Of a stretch of DNA of 64,000 nucleotides, positions 20,515 through 31,924 are shown piece by piece. Origin of the DNA: Shinisaurus crocodilurus (taxonomy: Eukaryota; Chordata; Lepidosauria; Squamata; Shinisauridae); the NCBI GenBank assembly GCA_021292165.1, contig JAHFWL010000118.1:1-64000 (forward strand), in the 5' to 3' direction. Under the pieces are notes generated by a model. It was given only the letters and a program-made list of their open reading frames with translations. It was not told the DNA's origin and searched no databases. The stretch's first letter is position 1. Each line of letters begins with the position of its first letter. The translations under genes were made by a program, and so were the position numbers.

Positions 20515-21125
20515 CTAAGATTCTCTTCTGGAATGAGTTGCCATTTGGGGTCTCATCATTGTAAGTTTTTAGGAAAAGTCTGAAGACTCATCTGCTTTTT
20601 TGTTCTTTGCTTTTTCTTCTTTGTGTTTTATTCAAGTGTTCTTGGTTTTTGCTGCAGCTGAGATTTTTAGTACTGTCAGGGCTGAATGTTTGTTATTAAT
20701 GCTGGTGTTATTAAAAATAAAATCAATGAACACCAGGAGTAATGAACATCCCGTCTAGACAGTACTAAAATCTAAGACATAAATGCAGCTAAAAATCAAG
20801 ACAAAATTGCAGCTAAATCACACTGACTTCAGTGTCGATCATGCAGGCCTTCCGTGAGGAACACCAGTGATTATTTTATTATGTTTTTATTGTTATATGT
20901 TATTTTTTTATTATTCCTGTAAACCACTTTGAGAGTTTACTAGAAAGTGGTATATAAATGTACGGTATGTAATAAAATAATGAATTGATTAATTAATAAA
21001 AATCAAGGACGCTGTAATGTTTCATTAATTTTTGCTGTTTTATTATTGTATTTCATTATGTACAATGCCACCTTGGGAAGGCTTTTGCCCTTAAAAGGCA
21101 TCCTACAAATATTTTAAATAAATAA
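20515..21125 (+). mobile_element. L2 LINE 3' ends (two tails)
   Basis: CTTCTGGAATGAGTTGCCAT (FWNELPF) and AGGAAAAGTCTGAAGACTCA (RKSLKTH) are the C-terminal L2 RT codons. AT-rich 3' UTR follows to GTAAACCACTTTGAGAGTTT...TATAAATG. A second tail is at about 21000-21125 (ATGCCACCTTGGGAAGG). The middle (20700-20870) is not clearly L2. Confidence 0.7.
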
Positions 21126-21135
21126 GGATTCTATT

Positions 21136-21470
21136 GACCCGGTTCACATGTAATAGTGGCATATTGTGGGTTAACAAGCACACAATTTGTCATGGTGCAT
21201 GCCACTTCTATTTTGCATATGTAACGCCCAATCAGAATTTGCTCCATGATGTCCGAACCCAGACACTATGGGTTAATCGTGGGTTAAATAGTTTGTTCTT
21301 AGTGCAACTGTGGGTTGTTTAATCCACGATTAACCTATAATGTCCGGGTTTGGATGTCACGGAGCAACCTCCAATTGGGCCAATCAGAGGTTGCTAATGC
21401 AAAATGGTGGCGAATCATGGGTTAATTAACCCATGATTTGCTGCCATTCTGCGTGAACAACCCCATTCTG
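21136..21470. repeat. Family E foldback element
   Basis: Arms 21245-21287 and 21320-21362 are inverted copies (ATGTCCGAACCCAGACACTA versus ATAATGTCCGGGTTTGGATG). A perfect ATGGGTTAATTAACCCAT palindrome sits at 21418-21435. Outer parts repeat GGGTTAAC/GTTAACCC motifs. Confidence 0.6.
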
Positions 21471-21589
21471 TACTTCTAAAAAGTGCCATCCATATGTCTG
21501 TGTGTTCACTAAATCTCAGGAGGGAAATTTAAAAGATACACCATTATCAAACCTTGAAAGTATTATTACACTTATAACACACCCTTCCT

Positions 21590-21950
21590 CCCAGTAGCTC
21601 AAAGTTGTATATGTGGGGTTTGCACCCTTTTTCCTTACAACAACCCTATGAAGTAGGCTAGGCTAAAAGAGTAAATGGTCTAAAAGTCACCCACTGAGCT
21701 TCACTGCCGAGTGGGAATTTGAATTTTGCATTCATTATAGCTCTTCTAGAGTTATAGTGTCAAGAGCTCCACATATTTTTTTCTTGTGATCTTTACAACA
21801 ACCCTGTAAGATAGGCTCAGAGAAAAGGGGGGGGGGAGAAGCTTGCTCAACACCACCTAATGAGTTTGTGGCAGGGCAGTTGAGATCTGAACCTGCAGTT
21901 TCCCGACGCTATTGCTCAGGATCTTAGCCACTAGACTACAACAATGCTTT
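21590..21950 (-). mobile_element. Old SINE/L2-tail remnants
   Basis: Two diverged antisense blocks: CAACAACCCTATGAAGTAGG...CACCCACTGAGCTTCA and CAACAACCCTGTAAGATAGG...CTTAGCCACTAGACTACA. These are the middle and head of the tRNA-type SINE seen at 4321, much older. Confidence 0.6.
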
Positions 21951-21957
21951 GAAAATA

Positions 21958-22093
21958 AGGGTGCAATCCTATGCATGTTTAGACAGAAAAAAAAGGCCTA
22001 CAACTCCCAGCATGCCCCAGTCAGCTTTGCTGGCTGGAGCATGCTGGGAGTCGTAGGCCTTTTTTTCTGTCTAAACATGCATAGGATATACCT
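21958..22093. mobile_element. Palindromic repeat family C, full copy
   Basis: GGGTGCAATCCTATGCATGT...GACAGAAAAAA and the mirrored TTTTTTTCTGTCTAAACATG, CATAGGAT. The core is GCCTACAACTCCCAGCATGC / GCATGCTGGGAGTCGTAGGC. A clear target duplication was not found. Confidence 0.85.
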
Positions 22094-22472
22094 TAAGTCT
22101 CCCCAAACAAAGATCCAAATTGCAGTCTCTCTCTCAACCTATTCAGCAGGACTGAAGAGAAGACAACCTCAAGAGATGGCACCCTGAGCTCCTTGAATGA
22201 AAAAGCAGGCCGCAGCTGTGAAAAAATTAAAATGAGCAGTACTGTGCGGCCACTGTCTTTCAGCATCCAGCAGAAAGGGTTTCTCTTTTAAGGTTTTCAC
22301 TTCAACCCATTTATTCTAGTACTTCAAAGATACAAGCCTTCAAAAGAAAGGAAGCCAGCAGTATTGCACCATTTATAAATACACACGTAACTGGACCACA
22401 ACAAGTAAGTGGTGCTCGCCTCTATAAGACACCACATCCTCGGTTGGTTTCTGCAGTACTAACTGGAGGGTG
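22094..22472. other. No gene seen
   Basis: Unrecognised intronic sequence between a palindromic repeat and a SINE. Confidence 0.4.
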
Positions 22473-22636
22473 TACATGCTGGCTCAGCTTGTCTGAGTGT
22501 GGAAAGCTAAGCAGGGTCAGGCCTGGTTATTACTTGGATGGGAGACCCCTCCTATAGTTTCCTGCATTGAGCAGGGGGTTGGACTCGATAGCCTTGTAGG
22601 CTCCTTCCAACTCTTATGATCTATGATCTATGATCT
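22473..22636 (+). mobile_element. 5S/CR1 SINE
   Basis: ATGCTGGCTCAGCTTGTCTG, GGAAAGCTAAGCAGGGTCAG, ACTTGGATGGGAGACCCC, GGACTCGATAGCCTTGTAGG, then ATCTATG repeats. Confidence 0.92.
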
Positions 22637-22823
22637 AAGTTGACTTAGCTGTTGGGATGTCTGCTTGTGGAGACAATAGTGGAGTTAAACCATTCTCAGA
22701 AACTTGCATAATTCAGGTGGGAGTGTAGGAAGGTGAGCAAGTTTTGGGACAAGATATTTCAAGGAACAGAAAGAAATACCCATCAAGAAATTTGCAAAAC
22801 ACCAGAGTTAGCTTTACTGAATA

Positions 22824-23566
22824 CTAGCTGTTGCCCGCGGCTTCGCTCGCGTGGATTTTAGGATTTGGTACAATTGTTTTTAAAAGAAACATGAGGTTTT
22901 TTTGTCCAAACTGTACAAAATATAATTTACAGGTTGATGTCTTAACGTAATAAGCAATGTTTAAGTGTAACGTTTAGGCTGGGTGCTGGCAGCAGAAATC
23001 TTTTCTGACAGAAATATCTGATCTTAAAGAAAAATCAGGTTAATCCTGAGAGTCTACAGGTGATGAAGAGTGACCGTGCCAAGTTTGGGGTAGATCTGTC
23101 AAAACGTGATGGAGCCTATGCAACAACGCCCCGCGCACAGCAGTCAGTCAGTCATTTTAAAAGTTTCCCTCCCTTTTCACCCTTAGAGAACATTCTAAAT
23201 GGCCTAGGGGAGATTTGCATACCCACCCCTATAGGCCCCTGCAGGAATTCATATGAGCATTCTAAGTGTCGTATGGGCTATTTGCATAACTGCTCCTACT
23301 GGCTCCTGCAGCAATTATGAGGTGAGGCCGATTTGCATAACAGCTCCCCTGTTGTTTTGCCCATAGGAGATATGAGAGTGGGGCGATTCCCCCCACTTTT
23401 CAACCCCTTAGGGACGGAATTTCCAAAAATCCTTCCTTAGTGGGTGTCTACATCATAAAAACAATGTTCCTTCAAAATTTCACGTTCCTAGATTGAACGG
23501 TTTGAGCTGGGCGTTGATGAGTCAGTCAGTCAGTCAGTCAGTCAGGACTTCTTTTATATATATAGA
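22824..23566 (-). mobile_element. Non-autonomous Helitron
   Basis: On the minus strand it starts A|TCTATATATATAAAAG and ends ...GGGCAACAGCTAG|T, that is host A, 5' TC, 3' CTRR (CTAG), host T. Eight nt before CTAG is a hairpin CGCG-A-GC-GAA-GC-CGCG (22836-22851). A (CAGT)n run at 23519-23544 lies just inside the 5' end. No Rep/helicase is encoded. Helitrons have no inverted ends and make no target duplication, as here. Confidence 0.8.
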
Positions 23567-23609
23567 TGTTTGTAAAAGAAGAGAGAGAGAGATAAGGGGG
23601 GGGGGAGCA

Positions 23610-24590
23610 TTAATTGGTTTTCTGTTGACAGCCACAAGGCAATTAGCAGCAAGTAATTGGAAGACTGCCAGGATATTGACAATACCTACGTGGGGGGAGG
23701 GATCTGGGACATGACAATAGATGAAAAGTTGACACAGAAGTTAAGAGTGCATAGAGCAGTGATGGCGAACCTATGGCACGGGTGCCACAGCTGGCACGCA
23801 GGGACCTCTCTGTGGGCACTCGAGCCATTGGTCACCAGATCGCGAAAAGACTGTCCCCTAATGATTTTGTTCTTTCTCACAGTGTGGAACAGAATGATTT
23901 TATTCTAGAATTCTTGTTACAGAATTCCTTTCTACGTTGTTATCACATTTAAAAGATTTTGAAGAATGATGCACAGAGCATGGCTTGGATGTAAAGCCCT
24001 AACAGTTGACCCGAGTGCTGCATGTGTTGCTCTCAAACTAACGGAGTTATCATTGAAAGCTCTGTTATTGTGCTTTTCTTTTAAGACAAAAGATGTTAAT
24101 TAGTTCGGACAACTGTATGAGTTGTTTTTTTAAAACTAAAACCTCGGTATTCAGGTTTAATTGCAGTGTTGGCACTTTGAAATAAATAAGTTGGTTTTGT
24201 GTTGCAGTTTGGGCACCCAGGCTCAAAAAGGTTCGCCATCACTGGCATAGAGGAATACAGAAGAGAGATAGTTTTAGGAAGGACTGGCGAAAATACATAG
24301 ATTACATGAAAAAAGAATCGAACAGAATAACCTTGGTAGAAGCTTATAGAAACCTGTGGGACTCATGAAAAGAAGAAGATTATAAAGGAATAAAACAGGA
24401 TAAATGAACATATTGCCCTGGAACAGAAATAGAAAATAAAGAATGGAAGGTGAAAGTGTTGAAACTGACCAAGTTGAGCGAGGGATTGGTGTGGGATTAT
24501 GTATTATATACTGATGTGTTTTGTTTTGTTTTTTAATATGTATTTTTTCTTCAGGAAAATGCAAATATATATATATTCTACTACTCCCTC
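23610..24590 (+). mobile_element. L1 LINE ORF2 3' end, split by a hAT element
   Basis: ATRQLAASNWKTARI...DMTIDEKLTQKLRVHR up to 23756 continues after the hAT insertion (23757-24244) as a recognisable ORF2 end: KDWRKYIDYMKKES, ITLVEAYRNLWDS, stop. This is the C-terminal part of L1 ORF2. The 3' UTR goes to about 24590. An extra frame break near TWGEG marks it as a dead copy. Confidence 0.8.
23757..24244. mobile_element. Non-autonomous hAT element, OposCharlie1-like
   Basis: CAGTGATGGCGAACCTATGG to AAGGTTCGCCATCACTG with perfect 8-bp duplication GCATAGAG (23749-23756 and 24245-24252), TA in the centre. The text GTGCCACAGCTGGCACGC on the left and AACCTCGGTATTCAGGTTTA, TTGGCACTTTG on the right resembles, from memory, OposCharlie1, a family implicated in horizontal transfer between tetrapods. 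It carries no transposase. Confidence 0.82.
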
Positions 24591-24651
24591 TCTCTCTCTC
24601 TCCAGGGTAGAGCTGGTAGCACCACGACATCAACTTCTTACTTTACGGTGC

Positions 24652-24838
24652 TTACATAGGAAGCTGCCTGACACCGAGTCAGACCATTGGTCCATCTAGC
24701 TTAGCATTGTCAGCGCTGATAGGCAGCAGCAAGGTCTCAGCCCCGTGTGTTTTTTTCCAGCCCTAGATGCCGGGGATCGAACCTAGGACCTTTTGCATGC
24801 AAAGCACGGGCTCTGCCACTGAGCTACAGCTCTGTCCT
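24652..24838 (-). mobile_element. tRNA-derived SINE
   Basis: Antisense: AAGCTGCCTGACACCGAGTC, GGTCCATCTAGCTTAGCAT, GGGATCGAACCTAGGACC (B-box complement), TTTTGCATGCAAAGCACGGG, CTGAGCTACAGC. Same family as 63578. Confidence 0.85.
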
Positions 24839-24999
24839 CACAGCAGACTATGCAAAGAAATTGCCTATTACACAAGGGGCATTGCTGCATGCCTAAATGA
24901 TTCAGGGCCCAATTGGCATAAATGGAAGGGTTTTTTCTAAGCTTAACTGCCATGCAGAGGGGGAGGATTTTGGGGGACTCAGTGCACAGGGAGGGGAAG

Positions 25000-25232
25000 T
25001 TTTATTTATTTATTACATTTATATCCAAACTTTTTTTCCTCTTGCAAGGAACCCAGGGCGGCCCAAATAATCCTCCTCCTCTCCATTTTATCCTCAAAAC
25101 AATCCTGTGAGTTAGGCTAGGCTGAGAGGCAGTGCCTGGCCCAAAGACACCCAGTGAGCTTCATGGCCTGACTGGGGACTGGAACCCGGGATCTCCTGAG
25201 TCCCAGTCCAACCACTACGCCACATTGGCTCT
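25000..25232 (-). mobile_element. tRNA-type SINE with L2-like tail
   Basis: Antisense tail TTTATTTATTTATTACATTT, CAAGGAACCCAGGGCGGC, CCTGTGAGTTAGGCTAGGC, GGAACCCGGGATCTCCTGAG, ACTACGCCACATTGGCTC. Confidence 0.87.
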
Positions 25233-25449
25233 CAATCTATAGGGGAAAGCACGGATGCAGTCTCCCACTACCACAAATTATGCAGTCCAGTCCACATCTG
25301 GGGAAATCATAGGGGCCAGCACACCCAGAGTGCAATGGACGAGCCTCACCCTGGGAAAACCTCCTTCCTGATCAAGATGTCTCCCCTGCCAATTAAGTAT
25401 TAGCCTTCCCCCTCCCCAACTGTGATCCCCCAGGAAATTCCCCCCTGCA

Positions 25450-25940
25450 TTATTTATTTATTTAATGTATTTCTACACCCATCAGCCAAAAGGCTCTCTG
25501 CGCGGTCTACAGAAAACAAAATGAAACAAAAAAAAACAATCAGTATAAAACAATCATCATAAGACCAAATAATATCATTAATATAAGATACAAATACAAT
25601 ACAATACAATACAATAATACAAAGAGCAGCTAGATGAATCAATGCGGGGGTACAGTAGTAATACAATAAAAATGAGAATAAAAGTTTAACCATTAAAATA
25701 TTGGGGGAAATAAAAAGGTTTTCACCTGGCACCTGAAAGAATAAAGGGTAGGCTCCAGGCGCACCTCTTTGGGGAGATGATTCCACAAATGAGGTGCCAC
25801 AACTGAGAAGGCCCTTCCCCTAGTAGCCACCCTCATAGTCTCCTTTAGAGGGGGCTCTCTGAAAAGGACCTCCGATGAAGATCTCAGGGTTCGGGTAGGC
25901 ACGTACGGGACGAGGTGTTCCTTCAGATAACCTGGGCCCT
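25450..25940 (-). mobile_element. L2 LINE 3' end with last RT codons
   Basis: Minus-strand frame 25902-25693 reads TRGRAFSVVAPHLWNHLPKE then VRLEPTLYSFRCQVKTFLFP, the C-terminal motif of L2-clade RT (FS..AP.LWN.LP.E.R). AT-rich 3' UTR and CTCTGCGCGGTCTAC tail follow to 25450. It is 5'-truncated. Confidence 0.87.
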
Positions 25941-27999
25941 AAGCTTAGCATGACAGCTATGCTTAGGGGGGGGGAATCTCCCATTGGCACCAATGGACAC
26001 TTAGGGTTCTGGGGAATAAACCCCAGGGCTGTGGGGGGGCCGGGGGCCCAGGCTTGGCAACGCCTCTGCGAACTTGTACCTGCTGCGCAGCATCCAGCGC
26101 AAGGGACAGTGGATGAAGCAGCAACCAAGAAGTTCCTGTTACAAGCTCTGGCTCCTGCCCCACCCATCACCACCCCATGTCCCACGTTGCAGCCCACACA
26201 GTGCACTGGGAAATGGTCAGTAGGCAGACTTTCTTCTGCAGCGAGGGGTAGGTAGCTGGAGTGGAGAGAGAGGTGTGGCAGGCGAAAGCACCGCTCTAGC
26301 TGAGGATGGTGGTGGGTCCCGGATTTCTGCCCCAAAGTCCATGGCTAGCAGCACCACTTAAATATATACTGTGGCACAGCTCAGTGGCTTTGCAGGCAGA
26401 AGGTCCCAGCCGGCTCTATTACCAGTATCCCCACTTAACAGGAACTCGGTGGCAGAGCTAAGACAGATCCCTGCTTGAGTCCTTGCAGAGTCACAGGCCA
26501 GCCACAGTAAAAAAAAAAAAATGCTGGGCAAGATGCATTTAAGGTTTGACTCAGTAAAAGGCAGCTCGATATGTCCATACACAGTCAAAGTTCAAGGCTG
26601 CATCACATTTTCAGGTGTACATGTAAAAGATTTTGACATGCACTTGAAAGATGTACAGTGTGAATGTCCAACATCCCTTAGCTTCAAGCATGTGCATCAC
26701 ACATACACACACACACACACACACCCCTAGCTCTTAGGGAGCCAGGATTAGTAGCTTCAACTCCCTGTTAAATGTACAGCACGCAAGCTGTGAAACAGGC
26801 CCAATACTTGCCATAGAATTGAATGTCAGTACTGCAGTTCAGCAAGACTCAGGATTCAGCAAGACCCACTTCTGCTCTTCAGAAAAAGTACTTCATGTCA
26901 GAAATTAGGGCAGGAAACCTACCAAGGCCTTGAGCAGTTGCTACTGCTGATTAAGCCACTTCAGATAAGAAGTCTGAACAAACAGCAGGAAGCCGTAAGA
27001 CCCTGGAGAATTACTGCTAGTTAGACAATTCTGCGCTAGTTGGACCAAAGGTCTGACGCAGTATAAGGTCGCTCCATATATTTATAAGCTGGAGGGAAAG
27101 ACTATTAATATGTTGCTGCAAGCATGCAATAAGCTTCCTAACTTTCCTTCCAGCTTTTTTTTTTTTTTTTTACTGCTCCAGTTGTTGTTTAAGGCAGCAA
27201 TTAGGAGTCTATTCACATGTCACACTAGAGGTAGAGATAATCAAGATTTCAGCAGTAGCCTTGGGATTTGTCAGTAGGACACATGCATTATATTTGTGCA
27301 AGGCCACGGCTAAAAGGTCACACACATCCTTGCAGGGTTGGTGGGTGGGTTGCCCTGGGCTCCTTAAAAGCAGTGCAGGATAGAAGTCTGACAGTTCTGT
27401 ATTTTCACACTGCACATCACCTTGGGTTCTTTCAAGCAAGGAGGCAACTTCTAATTAAAAAAAAGTATTCGTACACCACCAGTGTACAGGGTACTTGGGA
27501 GAACAACATAAACCAAACACAAATCCCTGCCCCAAGGAGTCTGCAATCTAAAATTTCAAGACTGGGGGGGTGGAGGTTGGGAAGGAGATAAAGGTTGGGA
27601 AGGCCAAGCCTGATGATTATGCTGAGTTGTAGTAGCATACGCTTGTGCTTCTTTTCAGTTAACAGTAAGGACTACTCTATTTTTTACAGAAATGGGGTCT
27701 GGATGACATGAAGGTGCCCTGCAGTACATTGGAAGTCACAGAACCAGTTGAAATAAACTATCAAAGTAAGCCACTGACTTGGATGCAATCCATTGGAGAT
27801 TTTCTGCTGTGCTCTTGCAGAACCCCCACTGATTTCCAGGGGGGCTGAACATAGGCGCTCCCCCAAAAGGATTCTGCACAATACGCAATCACTGCATGCC
27901 AATCTGGAGCACCTCAAAGCGGTGGCTCCCAAGGAAGCCAGTTCTGTGCACTATGGAGCTGGCGCCCGAGAAGTGCCTGGAGTGTGTGTCTGTGTCTAT

Positions 28000-28000
<1 letters not shown>
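25941..28000. other. No gene; small repeats only
   Basis: 26368-26420 has a weak tRNA-SINE head (GCTCAGTGGCTTTGCAGGCA). 26703-26724 is (CA)n. 27030-27075 matches the 3' end of the tRNA SINE (GACCAAAGGTCTGACGCAGT). A poly-T run is at about 27156-27172. The 171-aa and 101-aa frames near 26.0-26.3 kb overlap on opposite strands and show no domain. Confidence 0.5.
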
Positions 28001-28050
<50 letters not shown>

Positions 28051-28055
28051 TGTTA
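28001..28055. repeat. (GT)n followed by (GA)n microsatellite
   Basis: GTGTGT tract passing directly into GAGAGA. Further TG-rich sequence continues to about 28200. Confidence 0.9.
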
Positions 28056-28281
28056 TACATGCGTACATGTGAGAGAATGTGCACACACATGCAGGAAGGC
28101 TGCTAGATGTGTGTGAGAGCTCACACACACATGTGTAAATGGGTGTTAGGGGTGGATGCATGTGTGTATGTGAATGGTGTTTGTAAATGGAATGTGTGCA
28201 CTTGGGAGAAAGAGTGGGGGGTGGCAGTCGCCCCTGCCCACGGCTGGCATATGGCCCAAACATCCATCCCCAGTGCAAATA

Positions 28282-28493
28282 CAGTAATACCTTGGATTGC
28301 AAGCATAATTTGTTCTGGACCTGTGCTTGTAATCCAAAACACTCTTATATCAAAGTGAGTCTCTGGCAGGTGTGAGCGGGGCCGATTTCTGTCCGCAGAC
28401 CTTGCTCGTTTATCAAGTCAATTTTTTAAAAAAAATTTGCTTGTCTTGCAAAACACTCTCAGACCAAGTTACTTGCAATCCAAGGTATTACTG
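28282..28493. mobile_element. pogo/Tigger-like MITE
   Basis: CAGTAATACCTTGGATTGCA at the left and TGCAATCCAAGGTATTACTG at the right are exact inverted ends, flanked by TA on both sides (28280-28281, 28494-28495). Inner arms repeat GCAAGACAAGCAAA motifs. TA duplication and the CAGTAATACC end fit the Tc1/mariner superfamily, pogo branch. Confidence 0.87.
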
Positions 28494-28495
28494 TA

Positions 28496-29989
28496 TGGCC
28501 TTCAAGGCAAAATAGGTTCCTCATCCCTGCTTTAAATACTACACCGTTTAAGCGAAGTGGTGTCTAACCATAATTTAAGTGAAGCCAGCTACAAACATCC
28601 CCCACCCCAATGAAAAATTAAGCAAAAAGTAGGGGAAATAGTACAGGATAAGCAATGCAGATTGATACAGTTCATGTTAAAACCCTTTAAAGAAAATTAG
28701 AGCAACATTCAGGGGAGAAAAATTCCAACAGTGAATAACTCTGACTTTGAACAAGCAACACAAACAAGCTGGAAACCAATCCTATCCTTCCGGGCTGCCA
28801 GGCTTTTGGCAAAAAGACAACTGTACAAGACAACCAACTCCAGCTAAGAGGAAAGCAAAAATATTAACATACCGTCCTGCAGGCTAGAAACGATAAGCCA
28901 CTTAAAAAAAAAAAAATGCAAAAAGCAGCAGAATTCTCTTAGCCAATTAACAGACTACCGGTTTCTAAACAGTAGTAGGAATTAATCTACTACACATGCA
29001 TGGAGATCCTCGCATACAATAAACCTAAATGCATGTCAGCATGTTGATTACAACAAAACCTGCCTCCCATATAGTAATTCTTGATGTGAAGGAATCTGAA
29101 CATTCAAAAGGGGGCTGAACCTGAACACGATTTTAGCAATCCTGACAGCAGCCCTGCAAAGTTAGGCCATGATTATTACATATGGGGGGGGAGCAGTCGA
29201 ACGCTGAGAGGTAATGCCTTGCCTGGTTTGCCTACCGAGTTCACGAAGGACCCGAGGTTAGCACCGCATGGAGGACGCACCTGTGTAAAAAGGCTGGCAA
29301 GCTGCATGAAAAAGCTTCAAGCAATGAAAGGCAGCAGGCACATTTCACAGTATTTGCATCCAGACCAGTTGTTCATATAGCTAGCACACTTATCAGAAAT
29401 TTTATATGATATGATCTAGCCCAAAGGCAGGGCTCATAAAGAGTATCACAGAACTAACAGGGCCTAAGTTTATCACATTATATACAGATTAGTCAAAGAG
29501 TTAAAGAGTCTGTGCTGCTTGCGTGGTATTTTTATTTATTTCATTTTTTTGCTCTGTTCCTCCCAGATAATCACTTTACATGCATGACTTAACATTCAAG
29601 CTGGGTTCAGACTGGAGGGGGGGGGGGATCTACCACCATTGTTACTCAAATATTTCATATCAATTTAGAACAGAAAACACATACGTGCATGGGGTCTCAC
29701 CACAACAGATACCCCGCCACGTATTCAGTTAAACAGATAAATTTTCTACCCATCTTGCGGTTTATATCTCACCATGGAACAAGGGGGAGCTGCACCAGAG
29801 ATCTCAGCTGCTTTGTGCAACAAGGGACTGGATCTACTGTCCTGGGTCAAAGAACTGGCCCCAAGACACACGCTCCGTAGCATATATGGCTGCCAACTGT
29901 CCAGAAAAGTTAGCCTGATTATTTTGTTTGCTTTTGGACTAGTTGCCAACAGACTATTATGAAAGTGGAGCTTTGGGTTGGTTGGCTGA
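28496..29989. other. No gene seen
   Basis: Apparently single-copy intronic DNA with poly-A (28904-28917) and poly-G (29619-29627) runs. No exon was recognised. Confidence 0.45.
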
Positions 29990-30161
29990 ATTCATAGATT
30001 CATAGATCATAGAGTTGGAAGGGGCCTACAAGGCCATCGAGTCCAACCCCCTGCTCAATGCAGGAAACTAGAGGAGGGGTCTCCCATCCAAGTAATAACC
30101 AGGCCTGACCCTGCTTAGCTTTCCACGCTCAGACAAGCTGAGCCAGCATGAGCCACAGGCC
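29990..30161 (-). mobile_element. 5S/CR1 SINE
   Basis: Antisense: TTCATAGATTCATAGATCAT, GGCCATCGAGTCCAACCCCC, GGTCTCCCATCCAAGTAATA, CCTGCTTAGCTTTCCACGC, CTGAGCCAGCATGAGCCACA. Confidence 0.92.
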
Positions 30162-30845
30162 TTATTTCTGAATAAGTGTGTGTATGTACTCAATTAACAA
30201 AAACATCTTTCAGCTTAACATGTTGTGTGAAGGAATGGGCAGGCAACCTTTTTGGGCCCATGGGCACATTTGGGAATTTGAGAAACTGTTGTCTTGGGCA
30301 CCACCACAAAATGGCTGCCATGGAAAGCATGGCATAGGAAAAGCAACCTGCCCAAAGACTGAGTAAAAAGCAGAAGTGGGGGTCTGTGCTCCAACACACT
30401 ACACAACTCCTCTGAGCCCAGTTTTCAGCACCAACAGAAATCTATTTCTCAATTATCCTAGCTGCCGGTATGAAAATGTGTGTTTCCAAAAAAGTGGGAA
30501 GAGTAGGGCACCTTGGGGGGGCACCAAGAAAGGTGTCTGGGGGTGCATTTTTGCCCACAGGCACCACATTGCCTACCCTGTGTTAAGGGTTTTTGATATT
30601 CACTGAAGCTCCAAAATGCTGGAAAATTAAAGCTGTCAAGGACCACACACAAGAGATGTGTTATTCTGGGCACTATGCATATGGTATGGTATCCTATGCT
30701 GTGACTAGTTCCCGTTTCACCACTTCCTTGGAGCTGGGTGGCTGTCAGTGGCAGAGTGGTGGACCTAAGTACCAGATTGTCTGCTTGCTGGAATAGACCC
30801 ATGAAGTCTATGCAACTGAAGCCAGAGCATTCCATGTTACAAGTA

Positions 30846-31057
30846 CAGTAATACCTTGGATTGCAAGCATAATTCGTTCCAGAACCGTGTTTGTAATCCA
30901 AAACACTCTTATATCAAAGCAAGTCTCTGGTGGGCGTGAGCGGGGCCGATTTCGACTTGTATTGCAAGTCGTCGCTTGTTTATCAAGTAAAAATTTATTT
31001 AAAAAATTTGCTTGTCTTGCAAAACGCTCTCAGACCAAGTTACTTGCAATCCAAGTA
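30846..31057. mobile_element. pogo/Tigger-like MITE, right end eroded
   Basis: Starts TA|CAGTAATACCTTGGATTGC and is the same short subtype as 28282-28493 in the same orientation (both contain GAGCGGGGCCGATTTC). The last bases read GCAATCCAAGTACATAC, so the right terminus is damaged. Confidence 0.82.
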
Positions 31058-31764
31058 CATACTCAACTGGCAACCAATGTCATCCACAGAGAATTGGATG
31101 GGATCTAGAGTTTCAGGAAAGAAATATCATTCCATACATGGTCTTAGAAAGTGGCTATGTCAGGGGAAACAGCCACACTCACTCACATTATACCTCTTCC
31201 CTCCTGCAGGATCATTCTGGGCATGCTCAGGGACAGTCCTTATGAACTTCCATGGGATAAAATGGGTCGGAAAATTGCATTTACGGAAAACTACAAAATG
31301 TTACGCTTCTACTAGAGCATACTAGACTTTCCCTCTGATCTGACACAACAAAATGTTTCCTGGAAGATGCTGCACAAATGGAGAAACTAGCTGATAAAGT
31401 TTAGCACCAGCAAAGTTTATGGAAAGAAAACAGACAATACCTGTCAAACTGCAGAGGGTCACTCATCACACTTTAATCTCCTATAAATAAGTCATTTCTT
31501 ACCCTTTCTAACTCAAAATTGGCATGAACCCTCCCAAAACCTATCTCTCCTATACCACCTAGTTTCAGATCAATCCTCATAGCCATGTTCTGAGTATAAG
31601 CCATAGAACCTACTGCCACCCCAATTTCTGGTTACACTGATGGAATGCAATTCATCTAACCCACCCTTAACTGTGGCCCTATAATAAAAACATAGCTGAA
31701 GCCTGCTCATACATGAAAATACCACTGCTGCATCCCCATGCACACCCATACTATGACAGGAGGC
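31058..31764. other. No gene seen
   Basis: Unrecognised intronic DNA. Confidence 0.4.
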
Positions 31765-31870
31765 AGACAACTTGGTGTCCTCCAGATGTTTTGGACTACA
31801 TCTCCCCACTCCTGCTGACTGGGGCTTATGGGAGTTGTAGTCCAAAACATCTGGAAAGGTAGTCAATTGT
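31765..31870. mobile_element. Palindromic hAT MITE, family B, diverged
   Basis: GACAACTTGGTGTCCTCCAG, ATGTTTTGGACTACATCTCC and the mirror GGGAGTTGTAGTCCAAAACA. Termini are weak. Confidence 0.7.
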
Positions 31871-31890
31871 TGGCACTAGCAAACACAAGA

Positions 31891-31923
31891 TTATAGTGTG
31901 TGTGTGTGTGTGTGTGTGTGTGT
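31891..31923. repeat. (GT)n microsatellite
   Basis: Uninterrupted GT tract of about sixteen units. Confidence 0.92.
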
Positions 31924-31924
31924 A

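Noticed and set aside
25820..26335. 171-codon minus-strand frame
   Set aside because: It begins in unrecognised DNA and runs into L2 3' sequence in the wrong frame.
28107..28358. Cys/Val/His-rich open frames around 28.0-28.3 kb
   Set aside because: They are translations of TG/CA microsatellite and its decay products.
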